A stretch of DNA of 64,000 bases. It comes from Streptococcus australis ATCC 700641 (lineage in GTDB: Bacteria; Bacillota; Bacilli; Lactobacillales; Streptococcaceae). The position numbers were made by a program, and so were the translations under genes. Positions 20,545 to 27,886 of the stretch are shown here, piece by piece. The DNA lies in assembly GCF_000186465.1 (NCBI RefSeq), contig NZ_GL636091.1, forward strand, positions 1,126,981 to 1,190,980. The letters run 5' to 3'. Under the pieces are notes generated by a model that was given only the letters and a program-made list of their open reading frames with translations, was not told the origin of the DNA and did not search any database. Position 1 is the first letter of the stretch. The number at the start of each line of letters is the position of its first letter.

Positions 20545-20558
20545 ATCGTAAAAAAATG

Positions 20559-20589
20559 AAACAGTTGAGAATTTCTCAACTGTTTTTTT
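20559..20589 (+). terminator. Intrinsic terminator after pheT
   Basis: AAACAGTTGAGAA / TTCTCAACTGTTT hairpin with a T-run, ending the pheS-GNAT-pheT transcript. Confidence 0.92.
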
Positions 20590-20685
20590 CTTACAGAATT
20601 TGCAAGTTATCTGGCTTAAAACCCTATAAAAATAAAGAAATTCCTTTAAGTACTCAAAATATCCATGTCAACCATCCTTCTATTT

Positions 20686-20748
20686 TTGACAAATATTTTT
20701 ATTTTCTTGACAAATATACTTGTCAAAAAGAAAAAGAAGTGTTACAAT
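20686..20748 (+). promoter_or_regulatory. Promoter with palindromic operator of the XRE-ABC module
   Basis: The perfect inverted repeat TTGACAA-N6-TTGTCAA spans 20707-20726. A further half-site TTGACAA at 20686-20692 begins exactly 21 bases before it, on the same DNA face. The right arm forms the -35 (TTGTCA, 20720-20725), 17 bases from the -10 TACAAT (20743-20748), so a bound repressor would block RNA polymerase. The XRE regulator encoded at 21101 is the natural candidate, giving autoregulation. Confidence 0.7.
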
Positions 20749-20778
20749 GATTTTAGTTGAAAGAAGGGGAGGTTTCTT

Positions 20779-21087
20779 ATGGGAGCCATATGGATTCTTT
20801 TTATCCCTTTTCTGATTATCATTTATGCAAGCTCAGAAAAGAAGATAAAAAGGTTGAACAAACGCATTAGACGATTAGAAAAACAAGTGAAAGGAAATCA
20901 AGACATGTCTAGAATTTTAGAAGAATTGAAAGGCCAAACGGCCACTGTTACAGTGAGTGGTGTTGGATTCGAGTATGAAATTTTGGATATCGACGAAGAT
21001 TGGGTCAAACTGACTCGTGTGAATAATAAACAACAAAGAGAGACAAAATTAGTTCGCATCGAAGATATTCAAGGTATTCAACTATAA
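20779..21087 (+). CDS. Small membrane-anchored coiled-coil protein, unknown function
   Basis: A 102-residue protein I do not recognise by name. Residues 2-17 form a short hydrophobic membrane helix, a strongly basic coiled coil (KKIKRLNKRIRRLEKQVK) follows, and the C-terminal half is a small predicted beta domain (TATVTVSGVGFEYEIL...WVKLTR, then RIEDIQGIQL). AGGGGAGG lies eight bases before the ATG. It is the first gene of a five-gene run with an XRE regulator, a membrane protein and an ABC exporter, and its promoter carries the operator. It could be an accessory or sensor of the transporter. Confidence 0.78.
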   Translation: MGAIWILFIPFLIIIYASSEKKIKRLNKRIRRLEKQVKGNQDMSRILEELKGQTATVTVSGVGFEYEILDIDEDWVKLTRVNNKQQRETKLVRIEDIQGIQL

Positions 21088-21100
21088 GGGGGCGAAAGCC

Positions 21101-21310
21101 ATGATCTTAAAAAATAGACTGAAAGAGCTGAGGGCGCGTGATGGGCTCAATCAATCCGAGCTAGCCAAGCTAGCAGGGGTCTCGCGCCAGTCCATCAGTC
21201 TCTTGGAGCGGGGGGAATACACCCCCTCGGTTATTATTGCCATCACCATCGCCCAGATTTTCAAGGAACCGGTGGAGAATGTCTTTAGTCTAGTAGAGGG
21301 AGAAGAATAA
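21101..21310 (+). CDS. XRE-family transcriptional regulator
   Basis: A 69-residue Cro/CI-type DNA-binding protein consisting of little more than one helix-turn-helix: LKELRARDGLNQSELAKLAGVSRQSISLLERGEYTPS. It belongs to the short YozG-like group usually found next to a membrane protein or transporter. The palindromic operator in front of the run, overlapping the -35, is its likely target. It is 13 bases from the previous gene with a good ribosome site (AAGGGGGCG). The local DNA is more GC-rich than the flanks. Confidence 0.9.
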   Translation: MILKNRLKELRARDGLNQSELAKLAGVSRQSISLLERGEYTPSVIIAITIAQIFKEPVENVFSLVEGEE

Positions 21311-21312
21311 AA

Positions 21313-22086
21313 GTGAAAAAGAAGTTAAAAGAAAGGTCAGCCCGTTTTCGTTTTTGGAGAAACATGGCCATGATCCTTTCAGGTGTTATCGTTGGTTTTT
21401 TGACAGGTTATTTTGGTTCAGACCATCCTATTGAATTCCAAAAGCTTTTTGATCGAGATATGCTCTATATAGGGTCAATTATTTTATATCTGGTGATCTT
21501 CGGAATTGCGTCTACTTATCTCTTGTCGTCCCGCCAGTCTTATCGGATGATGGAGGAGGCAGAAGATGAAGACGAAGCCTACCGTTATGAAAGCCAAACG
21601 AGAAGAATCTATGACTTGGCTACGATGTTCAAAGGCGTCATGATTGTTCCCTATCTATTAGTGATTTTCTTCTCTTGCCAAAAACTAGTCTATGAAGAAA
21701 AACTAACAGGTGCTTTTGGGAAATACACCATCCCGCTTATTTTCCTTGCTTTGCTCCTTCTTACTTTTGGACTGGAACATCAGTTTCGAAAAACCTTCAA
21801 ACAGATTTCTGGAAAAGCAATCCCACGCAATGCTAGTGGGGCAGAAGTCCGTGAACTAATAATGAGCATGATAGATGAGGCAGAGAAACAAATTTGCTAT
21901 GAGGAGAATTACGATATTGTCTTCAAGTTAAGCAATTATGTCTTACCGATTTCCTTGATGGTGATATTCTTATTTGGCATTGCTTTCCAGGCAGATATCT
22001 TGTTAGCATTAGTAGTTGTATCACTGATTTATGTCTATATCTTGGTCTCTCAGTACAAGATTACCAAACGTTACTATAAAGAGTAG
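21313..22086 (+). CDS. DUF3169-like membrane protein
   Basis: A 257-residue integral membrane protein resembling the DUF3169 group that accompanies XRE regulators in streptococci; that family call rests on general look and context. Four or five membrane spans are seen: residues about 16-35, 50-72, 108-125, 137-155, and a pair near 213-250. An acidic cytoplasmic stretch, EEAEDEDEAYRYE, lies after the second. It begins with GTG two bases after the regulator stop, with GAGGGAGAA upstream, implying coupled translation. It may modulate the regulator or the exporter. No catalytic motif is visible. Confidence 0.75.
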   Translation: MKKKLKERSARFRFWRNMAMILSGVIVGFLTGYFGSDHPIEFQKLFDRDMLYIGSIILYLVIFGIASTYLLSSRQSYRMMEEAEDEDEAYRYESQTRRIYDLATMFKGVMIVPYLLVIFFSCQKLVYEEKLTGAFGKYTIPLIFLALLLLTFGLEHQFRKTFKQISGKAIPRNASGAEVRELIMSMIDEAEKQICYEENYDIVFKLSNYVLPISLMVIFLFGIAFQADILLALVVVSLIYVYILVSQYKITKRYYKE

Positions 22087-22097
22087 AGGAGTTTTCT

Positions 22098-22991
22098 ATG
22101 TTAGAAATTAGAAATTTAGAAAAGAGCTTTGGCAAAAAGCAGGTCTTGTTCGGCATTGACTTGACTGCAAAAAAAGGATCCATCTTAGGTTTGATCGGGA
22201 AGAACGGAGCAGGGAAGACGACAATCTTCCATAGTATCCTCCGCTTCCTAGAATACAGTGGCGATATCCAATTGGATGGCAAAGCAATCAGTCAAGAAAC
22301 CTATAAGGAAATTGGATACCTGCCAGAAGAGCGGAGCCTTATGCCTAAGTTGACCATCTATGAGCAAGTTCGTTACCTTGCCAATCTCAAAGGCATGTCA
22401 ACAGCTGAGGTCAAGGAGAAACTTCCGATCTGGATGGAAAAACTCCAAGTAAAAGGAAAATTAACCGATAAGATCAAGAGCCTCTCAAAAGGGAATCAGC
22501 AAAAGGTGCAATTGATTATTACCATGATCCATGAACCAAAATTGATCATCCTAGATGAGCCTTTTAGTGGACTTGATCCTGTCAATACAGAAGTCCTCAA
22601 GCAGGTCATCTTTGAAGAAAAAGAACGCGGTGCAACTATTATCTTCTCAGACCACGTCATGACCAATGTGGAAGAACTCTGTGATGAGTTGGTTATGATT
22701 CGTGATGGATCTGTGATTCTTTCAGGTCCCGTACAAGAAGTTCGCAATAGCTTCGGGAAGACTCGTCTCTTCGTATCCAATGACTTCAGTAAAGAGGAGT
22801 TGGAAGTGCTGCCTCACGTGACCAAGGTGACCATGACCAAGCAAGGCCTGTGGAAGTTGGTATTGGATGATGAAACAGCAGGTCCGGACCTCTTTGATCA
22901 GTTGACCAAGGGTCGCTATCTAGCAACCTTTGACCAACAAGCCCCAACCATTGATGAAATCTTTAAACTAGAATCAGGAGTAGAAGTATGA
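22098..22991 (+). CDS. ABC transporter ATP-binding protein (ABC-2 exporter type)
   Basis: A 297-residue nucleotide-binding subunit of the ABC-2 (NatA/CcmA-like) class. Motifs: Walker A GKNGAGKTT, signature LSKGNQQKVQ (a variant of LSGGQ, common in this class), Walker B LIILDEPFSGLDP and the switch His in FSDHVM. A C-terminal extension of about 80 residues follows the core. It overlaps the permease gene by four bases (ATGA-type junction), so the two subunits are made together. Substrate is unknown; the class includes sodium, bacteriocin and drug exporters. Confidence 0.92.
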   Translation: MLEIRNLEKSFGKKQVLFGIDLTAKKGSILGLIGKNGAGKTTIFHSILRFLEYSGDIQLDGKAISQETYKEIGYLPEERSLMPKLTIYEQVRYLANLKGMSTAEVKEKLPIWMEKLQVKGKLTDKIKSLSKGNQQKVQLIITMIHEPKLIILDEPFSGLDPVNTEVLKQVIFEEKERGATIIFSDHVMTNVEELCDELVMIRDGSVILSGPVQEVRNSFGKTRLFVSNDFSKEELEVLPHVTKVTMTKQGLWKLVLDDETAGPDLFDQLTKGRYLATFDQQAPTIDEIFKLESGVEV

Positions 22992-24202
22992 AACAGATGC
23001 TGATTGTTATCAAAGAAACTTATTTACGCCAAGTGAAATCATGGAGCTTTTTACTGATGGTGCTTACTCCCTTTCTCTTCTTCGGATTGACGATTGGAGT
23101 GAACTATTTCGTCGGATCTTCTACATCTGCGAAAAGCAACATCGCCTTGATTACAGATCAAGCTCCTGTCAAGGAAGTCTTGAAAGGGACCGATGGCTTG
23201 TCCTTTGACTATAAGGATGAAGCAGCAGCTAAGAAGGGCATGAAAGAGGAAGAAATCAAGGGAATCCTCACAGTTGTAGAAAAGGATGGCCAGCTAGAGG
23301 CTCGCTACCAGAGTGAGGATGCCATGAAGCCAGGTTTCAAAGCAATCCTTATGGCTAAATTGAGTCAGGTCCAACAAATGCTCAATGTTTCTAAAGCGGA
23401 TTTAAGCCAAGAGCAGTTAGCAGCCCTTTCGCAACAGGTCTCATTGATTGAAAAAATTGATGAGAAGAAAGAAGGGCTGAAAATGGTGCAGACCGTGGTA
23501 GCTGGAGGAATCGGTTTTCTTATCTACATGATTCTGATGTTTTATTCAGGTATCACTGCTCAAGAGGTAGCCAGTGAAAAAGGGACCAAGATTATGGAAG
23601 TGGTCTTCTCAAGCATTCGCGCAACTCACTATTTCTATGCTCGCATGATTGGTCTTTTCGGAGTCATTTGTACTCATATTGGTATCTATGCAGTCGGATT
23701 GGGAGGCGTTTGGATTTTTAGAGACTCCATTCCTCTTGTGAAAGATATCTTATCTCCAGACTCTCCTATCACCCAACATATTGGACAATCCATTTCCTTG
23801 AATACCTTATTCTTGATCATTCTTGGAATCTTCATGTACGTGGTTCTTTCAGCTTTCCTAGGTTCAACAGTTGCTCGTCCAGAAGATACAGGAAAAGCGA
23901 TTTCGCCACTGATGATGTTAGTGTTCTTTAGCTTCTTTGGAGTAACCACCTTGGGTAGTGCAGGAGATGTCCTTCTGTTGAAGATTGGATCATACATTCC
24001 ATTCATTTCAACCTTCTTCATGCCATTCCGTACCATCAATGGCTATGCAAGTGGACTTGAATCATGGGGATCATTCGGAATTGCCTTGGCCTTCACGCTC
24101 CTCGGCACCATGATCATTGGAAAAATCTATTCTAGCCTCATCTTACAAACGGATGACCTAGGCTTGGTCAAAACAGTCAAAAAAGCTTTGAGTTATCGCT
24201 AA
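22988..24202 (+). CDS. ABC-2 type permease (NatB-like)
   Basis: A 404-residue membrane subunit of the same exporter. One helix at residues 18-38 is followed by an extracellular domain of about 130 residues (from FVGSSTSAKSN to EKKEGLKM), then five or six membrane spans in the C-terminal half. The family stretch GITAQEVASEKGTKIMEVVFSS is diagnostic for NatB-like ABC-2 permeases. It would export a small substrate with the ATPase encoded just upstream. A terminator follows, ending the five-gene transcript. Confidence 0.9.
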   Translation: MKQMLIVIKETYLRQVKSWSFLLMVLTPFLFFGLTIGVNYFVGSSTSAKSNIALITDQAPVKEVLKGTDGLSFDYKDEAAAKKGMKEEEIKGILTVVEKDGQLEARYQSEDAMKPGFKAILMAKLSQVQQMLNVSKADLSQEQLAALSQQVSLIEKIDEKKEGLKMVQTVVAGGIGFLIYMILMFYSGITAQEVASEKGTKIMEVVFSSIRATHYFYARMIGLFGVICTHIGIYAVGLGGVWIFRDSIPLVKDILSPDSPITQHIGQSISLNTLFLIILGIFMYVVLSAFLGSTVARPEDTGKAISPLMMLVFFSFFGVTTLGSAGDVLLLKIGSYIPFISTFFMPFRTINGYASGLESWGSFGIALAFTLLGTMIIGKIYSSLILQTDDLGLVKTVKKALSYR

Positions 24203-24207
24203 AAGAG

Positions 24208-24236
24208 ACACCTTCAGTGGATACTGGAGGTGTTTT
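24208..24236 (+). terminator. Intrinsic terminator after the ABC-2 permease gene
   Basis: ACACCTTCAGT / ACTGGAGGTGT hairpin with a four-base loop and a short T-run. Confidence 0.85.
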
Positions 24237-24305
24237 GCTTTGTGAAATCATTGCTGTTTGGCCTTCTTTCCTTTATAATGAAAGAAGAATAAAAAGGAGG
24301 CGGAC

Positions 24306-25229
24306 ATGAACTATATTGAGTTTGCTGAAAATGAGCATCTGTCTACGATTGTCCTTGGGATGATGCGGATCAGTCAGATGAGTGAAGATGAGGTGGAGGC
24401 CTTGGTGGAAGCAGCCTTGTCGATTGGAATTAACACTTTTGATCTGGCGGATATCTATGGCGATGGCCAGTGTGAGGTCCTGCTTGGGAAGGTTCTCAAG
24501 CGCCGTCCGGATCTTCGGGACCAGATGTGGATCCAGTCCAAGTGTGGCATTCGCAAAGACGGCTTTACCTATTTTGATTTTTCGAAGGACTATATTTTGG
24601 ACTCTGTCGACGGCATCCTCGAGCGTCTGCAGATCGAGCGCTTAGATAGTCTCCTCCTTCACCGACCGGATGCCCTCATGGAGCCTGAAGAAGTAGCGGA
24701 AGCTTTTGATCAGTTGGAGCAAGCGGGCAAGGTCCGTCATTTTGGGGTGTCCAATCAAAATCCAATGATGATGGAATTGCTTAAGACGGCTGTCAAACAA
24801 CCTCTCAAGGTCAACCAGTTGCAGTTGAGTGCTGCCTTTACACCGAGCTTTGAAGCTGGTTTTCATGTCAACATGGAAGGGCCGAAAGCAGCCGTTCGTG
24901 ATGGTAGTGTCTTTGAGTATTGTCGCTTAACTGATACGGTGATTCAAGCCTGGTCTGTCCTCCAGCATGGCTATTTCAAGGGGAATTTTGTCGGCAAGGA
25001 AGAGTTTGCGGCCCTCAATCATGTCCTCAATGACTTGGCGAAAAAATACCAAGTCACACCGACAGCCATTGCCCTCGCTTGGGTCCTTCGCTATCCAGGT
25101 AAGATGCAGTCCGTCATTGGAACGACCAAGCCCCAGCATGTCCTTGAAGCAGGAAAAGCAACAACAGTCACTTTGACGCGCAAGGAATGGTACCAAATCT
25201 ACCTGGCTGCGGGAAATGATTTGCCTTAG
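24306..25229 (+). CDS. Aldo/keto reductase (YdhF-like)
   Basis: A 307-residue NADPH-dependent aldo-keto reductase with a TIM-barrel fold, cytoplasmic. The catalytic tetrad is visible: Asp in FDLADIYG with Tyr three residues on, Lys in IQSKCGI, and His in LLLHRPD. The cofactor-binding end reads VIGTTKPQHVLEA. The close match to the YdhF subgroup suggests reduction of small carbonyl compounds, but no physiological substrate is known. It is monocistronic, with AAAAGGAGG ahead of the start and a terminator after it. Its codon use (CGG, CTC, GGC) is richer in GC than its neighbours. Confidence 0.9.
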   Translation: MNYIEFAENEHLSTIVLGMMRISQMSEDEVEALVEAALSIGINTFDLADIYGDGQCEVLLGKVLKRRPDLRDQMWIQSKCGIRKDGFTYFDFSKDYILDSVDGILERLQIERLDSLLLHRPDALMEPEEVAEAFDQLEQAGKVRHFGVSNQNPMMMELLKTAVKQPLKVNQLQLSAAFTPSFEAGFHVNMEGPKAAVRDGSVFEYCRLTDTVIQAWSVLQHGYFKGNFVGKEEFAALNHVLNDLAKKYQVTPTAIALAWVLRYPGKMQSVIGTTKPQHVLEAGKATTVTLTRKEWYQIYLAAGNDLP

Positions 25230-25244
25230 AATAATGGTTATCAA

Positions 25245-25281
25245 ACCAGATTCCACTCTTATCGGTGGACTGGTTTTTTGT
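25245..25281 (+). terminator. Intrinsic terminator after the aldo/keto reductase gene
   Basis: ACCAG-a-TTCCAC / GTGGA-CTGGT stem followed by a run of six T. Confidence 0.75.
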
Positions 25282-25302
25282 TTTGTGGTTTTCAGATTTT
25301 TC

Positions 25303-25364
25303 TTGACAAGTCTTTCTTTTTTATGGTATTCTTTAGGCAACAAGTGTTGCGCAACGAATGTTGC
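25303..25364 (+). promoter_or_regulatory. Promoter and tandem palindromic operator of the TetR-ABC operon
   Basis: TTGACA at 25303-25308 and TATTCT at 25327-25332, with an 18-base spacer. They are followed at once by two abutting 14-base palindromes, each GCAAC-N4-GTTGC, at 25337-25350 and 25351-25364. A repressor bound here would sit over the transcription start and the ribosome site. The TetR-type protein encoded directly downstream is the expected ligand. Confidence 0.78.
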
Positions 25365-25378
25365 GCGAAAGGAGTCTT

Positions 25379-25954
25379 ATGCCACCAAAGGTTAAATTTA
25401 GTAAAGAGGCTATCATTGGGACAGCTTTACAATTGGTGAGAGAAGAGGGAATGGCTAGTTTGACAGCTCGAGCATTAGCAGAGAAACTGGGAGCCACACC
25501 GAGAGTCATTTTTGGGCAATTTGCTAATATGGCTGAGTTACAAGCAGAGGTTATTGCTGCGGCGGAGATGGTCGTGGTGGAGTATATTCGCAAGGCCTTA
25601 GAAGATGAAAAGCCTTTTCGATCTGTCGGGGTTGCTTATATCCTTTTCGCCTCAAAAGAGCCCCAACTCTTTCAATTGCTTTTCCAAAATCCTAGCAAAG
25701 ATCCGATTCGTCGCTTTCAAGATTTTCTTCCCATGAAGGATCATAGTTACCAATTGGTTCTGGATTCGATTGTTGCAGACTATCCTTTGACTGTAGAAGA
25801 GGCTAGTCGCTTGTACCAGCATCTATTTATCTACTCACACGGGATGGCCTCAATGGTTGCTTCTGGTATTTATCAGTTCAGCATGGAAGAAGTGATTGGA
25901 TTACTGACAGAGGTTTGTCAATCTCTCATTAAAGAAATGGTAGGAAAGAAATGA
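25379..25954 (+). CDS. TetR-family transcriptional repressor
   Basis: A 191-residue TetR-type regulator. The N-terminal DNA-binding domain has ALQLVREEGMASLTARALAEKLGATPRVIFGQFANMAEL, the usual three-helix arrangement ending in the GxxxxxYxxFxxxxxL-type pattern. The C-terminal part is an all-helical ligand pocket (LFQLLFQNPSKDPIRRF). The start at 25379 follows AAAGGAG, whereas the ATG at 25358 lies inside the second operator palindrome and is rejected. Its end overlaps the ATPase gene by four bases. It probably represses its own operon and is released by a substrate of the exporter. Confidence 0.92.
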   Translation: MPPKVKFSKEAIIGTALQLVREEGMASLTARALAEKLGATPRVIFGQFANMAELQAEVIAAAEMVVVEYIRKALEDEKPFRSVGVAYILFASKEPQLFQLLFQNPSKDPIRRFQDFLPMKDHSYQLVLDSIVADYPLTVEEASRLYQHLFIYSHGMASMVASGIYQFSMEEVIGLLTEVCQSLIKEMVGKK

Positions 25955-26631
25955 TTCAACTAGAAAATGTGCACAAAAGTTACGGCCAAACCAAGGTTTT
26001 AAAAGGGATTGACTTGCAGATTCAAGACCAGGATGATGTGGTTATCCTTGGTCCTTCTGGATCGGGAAAGTCAACTCTCTTAAATGTGTTATCAGGCTTA
26101 GAAAAGGTAGACGAAGGGCATATCCTCATTCAAGGACAAGATTTATCGCAACTCACGGATGCTCAATTGACAACTTTTAGACGTGAGAAGATTGCCTTTA
26201 TTTTCCAGCAGTATTATCTATTGCCGAATCTAACGGTTAGACAAAATGTAAAGATGGGGGCAGACCTAGCAAACAATCAAGATTTTTTGCAGATCATCGA
26301 GGATTTGGGGCTTGGTGATAAGCTGGATAAGTATCCAAGTGAATTATCTGGTGGGGAACAGCAGAGAGTCTCCATTGCTCGTGCCTTAGCCAAAAAGCCA
26401 GAGATTCTTTTTTTAGATGAGCCGACGGGGGCCCTGGATGAAGAAACGGGGCGCAAGATTCTCGACTATATCTGGAAGTTGAAGGAAAAGCTAGGCTTTA
26501 CCCTCATTATGGTGACGCACAACCAAAATATTGCGGATATGGCCAGAACCATCATTCGCGTCAATAGTGGCAAGATTACCCAAGTTGTGACCAACGATCA
26601 GCCTCAGACTGCCTATGAGATTGGATGGTAA
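25951..26631 (+). CDS. ABC transporter ATP-binding protein (MacB/LolD type)
   Basis: A 226-residue ATPase of the MacB/LolD/FtsE-like class that works with FtsX-domain permeases. Motifs: Walker [11 protein letters not shown]-loop [10 protein letters not shown], signature [15 protein letters not shown], Walker [14 protein letters not shown] and the switch His in MVTHNQ. It overlaps the TetR gene by four bases and is three bases from the permease gene, so repressor, ATPase and permease form one operon. Such systems often export or remove peptide antibiotics from the membrane; here the substrate is unknown. Confidence 0.93.
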   Translation: MIQLENVHKSYGQTKVLKGIDLQIQDQDDVVILGPSGSGKSTLLNVLSGLEKVDEGHILIQGQDLSQLTDAQLTTFRREKIAFIFQQYYLLPNLTVRQNVKMGADLANNQDFLQIIEDLGLGDKLDKYPSELSGGEQQRVSIARALAKKPEILFLDEPTGALDEETGRKILDYIWKLKEKLGFTLIMVTHNQNIADMARTIIRVNSGKITQVVTNDQPQTAYEIGW

Positions 26632-26634
26632 ACC

Positions 26635-27780
26635 ATGTTTTCAGTAAAAGATATTCGAAAATTAGTTGTCGTCAGTATCATTGGAGCTTGTGCAGTCTTT
26701 GTGGCCAATCTCTTCTTGAATTTTTACCTGGATATCGAGCAGTTGGAGATTTCCAAAACCAATCCCATGATTCAGACCTACTATGATGCCCAGGTTTCGC
26801 TTTCCTGGATGGTGGCCATGGTCAGTGGGGTCGTCTTGTCCTTGACGTCGATCCTTCTCATGTGTTTTTATATCAAACAATTTGTCGATGACCACAAGGA
26901 ACAATTAGGGATTTTAAAGGCTTTAGGCTATAGCAATGGCCAGTTGGCGAAACGATTTTGGGCTTTTGGACTCAGTTTTGGAGTTGGAGCACTTCTTGGC
27001 TATTTCGCTTCTTTTCTTATGATGGGTCATTTTTATGACTTTCGCAATGAGAAGGGGATTCTGCCAGAAATTACCATTCATTTTCATTGGCAGCTCTTGC
27101 TTGCTTTGGTGGTGTTGCCAACGACCTTCTTTATGGTTCTTGCGATTGGTTATGCTAGAAGACAACTACAAACGCCGGCCCTTCGCTTATTGAAAAAATC
27201 TCCAACACCGATTAAGGTCAAAAGGAGAAAAAGGGCTCCTAAAAAAGAGAAATCCTTCCTAAAAGAGCTGTCTTCGTCGCTGATTTGGGGGAGAAAATCG
27301 ATCCTGTTTTTTGTGGTCTTTGGCTCCATGTGTTTCGCGGCCATGGTTCAATTGTCTTTTGGCCTAAGGGACTACACAGATGACATCATTCAAACGATGA
27401 TGATTATGATTGGTTTGATCCTTTCTTTCTCGATCCTCTTTTTGTCATTGGGAATTGTGGTCTCAGAAAATCGCGAAACCTTGGCCTTGATGAAGGCATT
27501 TGGCTACACCGATCGTGAATGCCAAAGTCATATTCTCGCTCCCTATCGTTTCTGGGCTTATCTAGGATTTGCCCTTGGGACGGCTTATCAATATGGCATC
27601 ATGGAAATCTTGATTGGTGTGATCAAAGATACGGTACCTGAAAAGATTGAGCACAACTTTGACTGGAATGTGTGCTTTTGGACCTTGCTTAGTTTTGCGG
27701 TGGTTTATGAAAGCCTCTTTTATCTATCCAACAGAAAACTCCAAAAACAAACCATCAAAGAAGTGCTTTTAGCAGAATGA
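26635..27780 (+). CDS. FtsX-like ABC permease
   Basis: A 381-residue membrane protein of the FtsX/MacB permease superfamily, partner of the ATPase just upstream. It has two half-repeats. The first has spans near residues 10-30, 55-80, 105-130 and 150-175, and the second has spans near 220-245, 255-285, 300-320 and 340-360. In each half the family motif is seen after a span: KEQLGILKALGYSNGQL and RETLALMKAFGYTDREC. A basic linker, KRRKRAPKKEK, joins the halves. There is no large extracellular domain. A terminator follows. Confidence 0.88.
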   Translation: MFSVKDIRKLVVVSIIGACAVFVANLFLNFYLDIEQLEISKTNPMIQTYYDAQVSLSWMVAMVSGVVLSLTSILLMCFYIKQFVDDHKEQLGILKALGYSNGQLAKRFWAFGLSFGVGALLGYFASFLMMGHFYDFRNEKGILPEITIHFHWQLLLALVVLPTTFFMVLAIGYARRQLQTPALRLLKKSPTPIKVKRRKRAPKKEKSFLKELSSSLIWGRKSILFFVVFGSMCFAAMVQLSFGLRDYTDDIIQTMMIMIGLILSFSILFLSLGIVVSENRETLALMKAFGYTDRECQSHILAPYRFWAYLGFALGTAYQYGIMEILIGVIKDTVPEKIEHNFDWNVCFWTLLSFAVVYESLFYLSNRKLQKQTIKEVLLAE

Positions 27781-27785
27781 TCAGA

Positions 27786-27812
27786 AAAGGTTGGCTCTCC
27801 CAGCCTTTTTTG
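27786..27812 (+). terminator. Intrinsic terminator after the FtsX-like permease gene
   Basis: AAAAGGTTGG / CCAGCCTTTT hairpin with a T-run. Confidence 0.7.
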
Positions 27813-27886
27813 CTTGTGATAAATGATTGACAGAGAGAGGCTTTTCCGCTATTCTAGGGGAATGAAAGAAAAGGAAAGGGATTGAG

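Noticed and set aside
20556..20750. 64-codon frame after pheT
   Set aside because: It starts inside the pheT terminator, has no ribosome site, and runs through the operator and promoter of the next module. The sequence has no protein-like pattern.
25358..25378. Earlier ATG for the TetR gene
   Set aside because: It lies inside the second operator palindrome, has no ribosome site, and the AAAGGAG before 25379 would then be coding.
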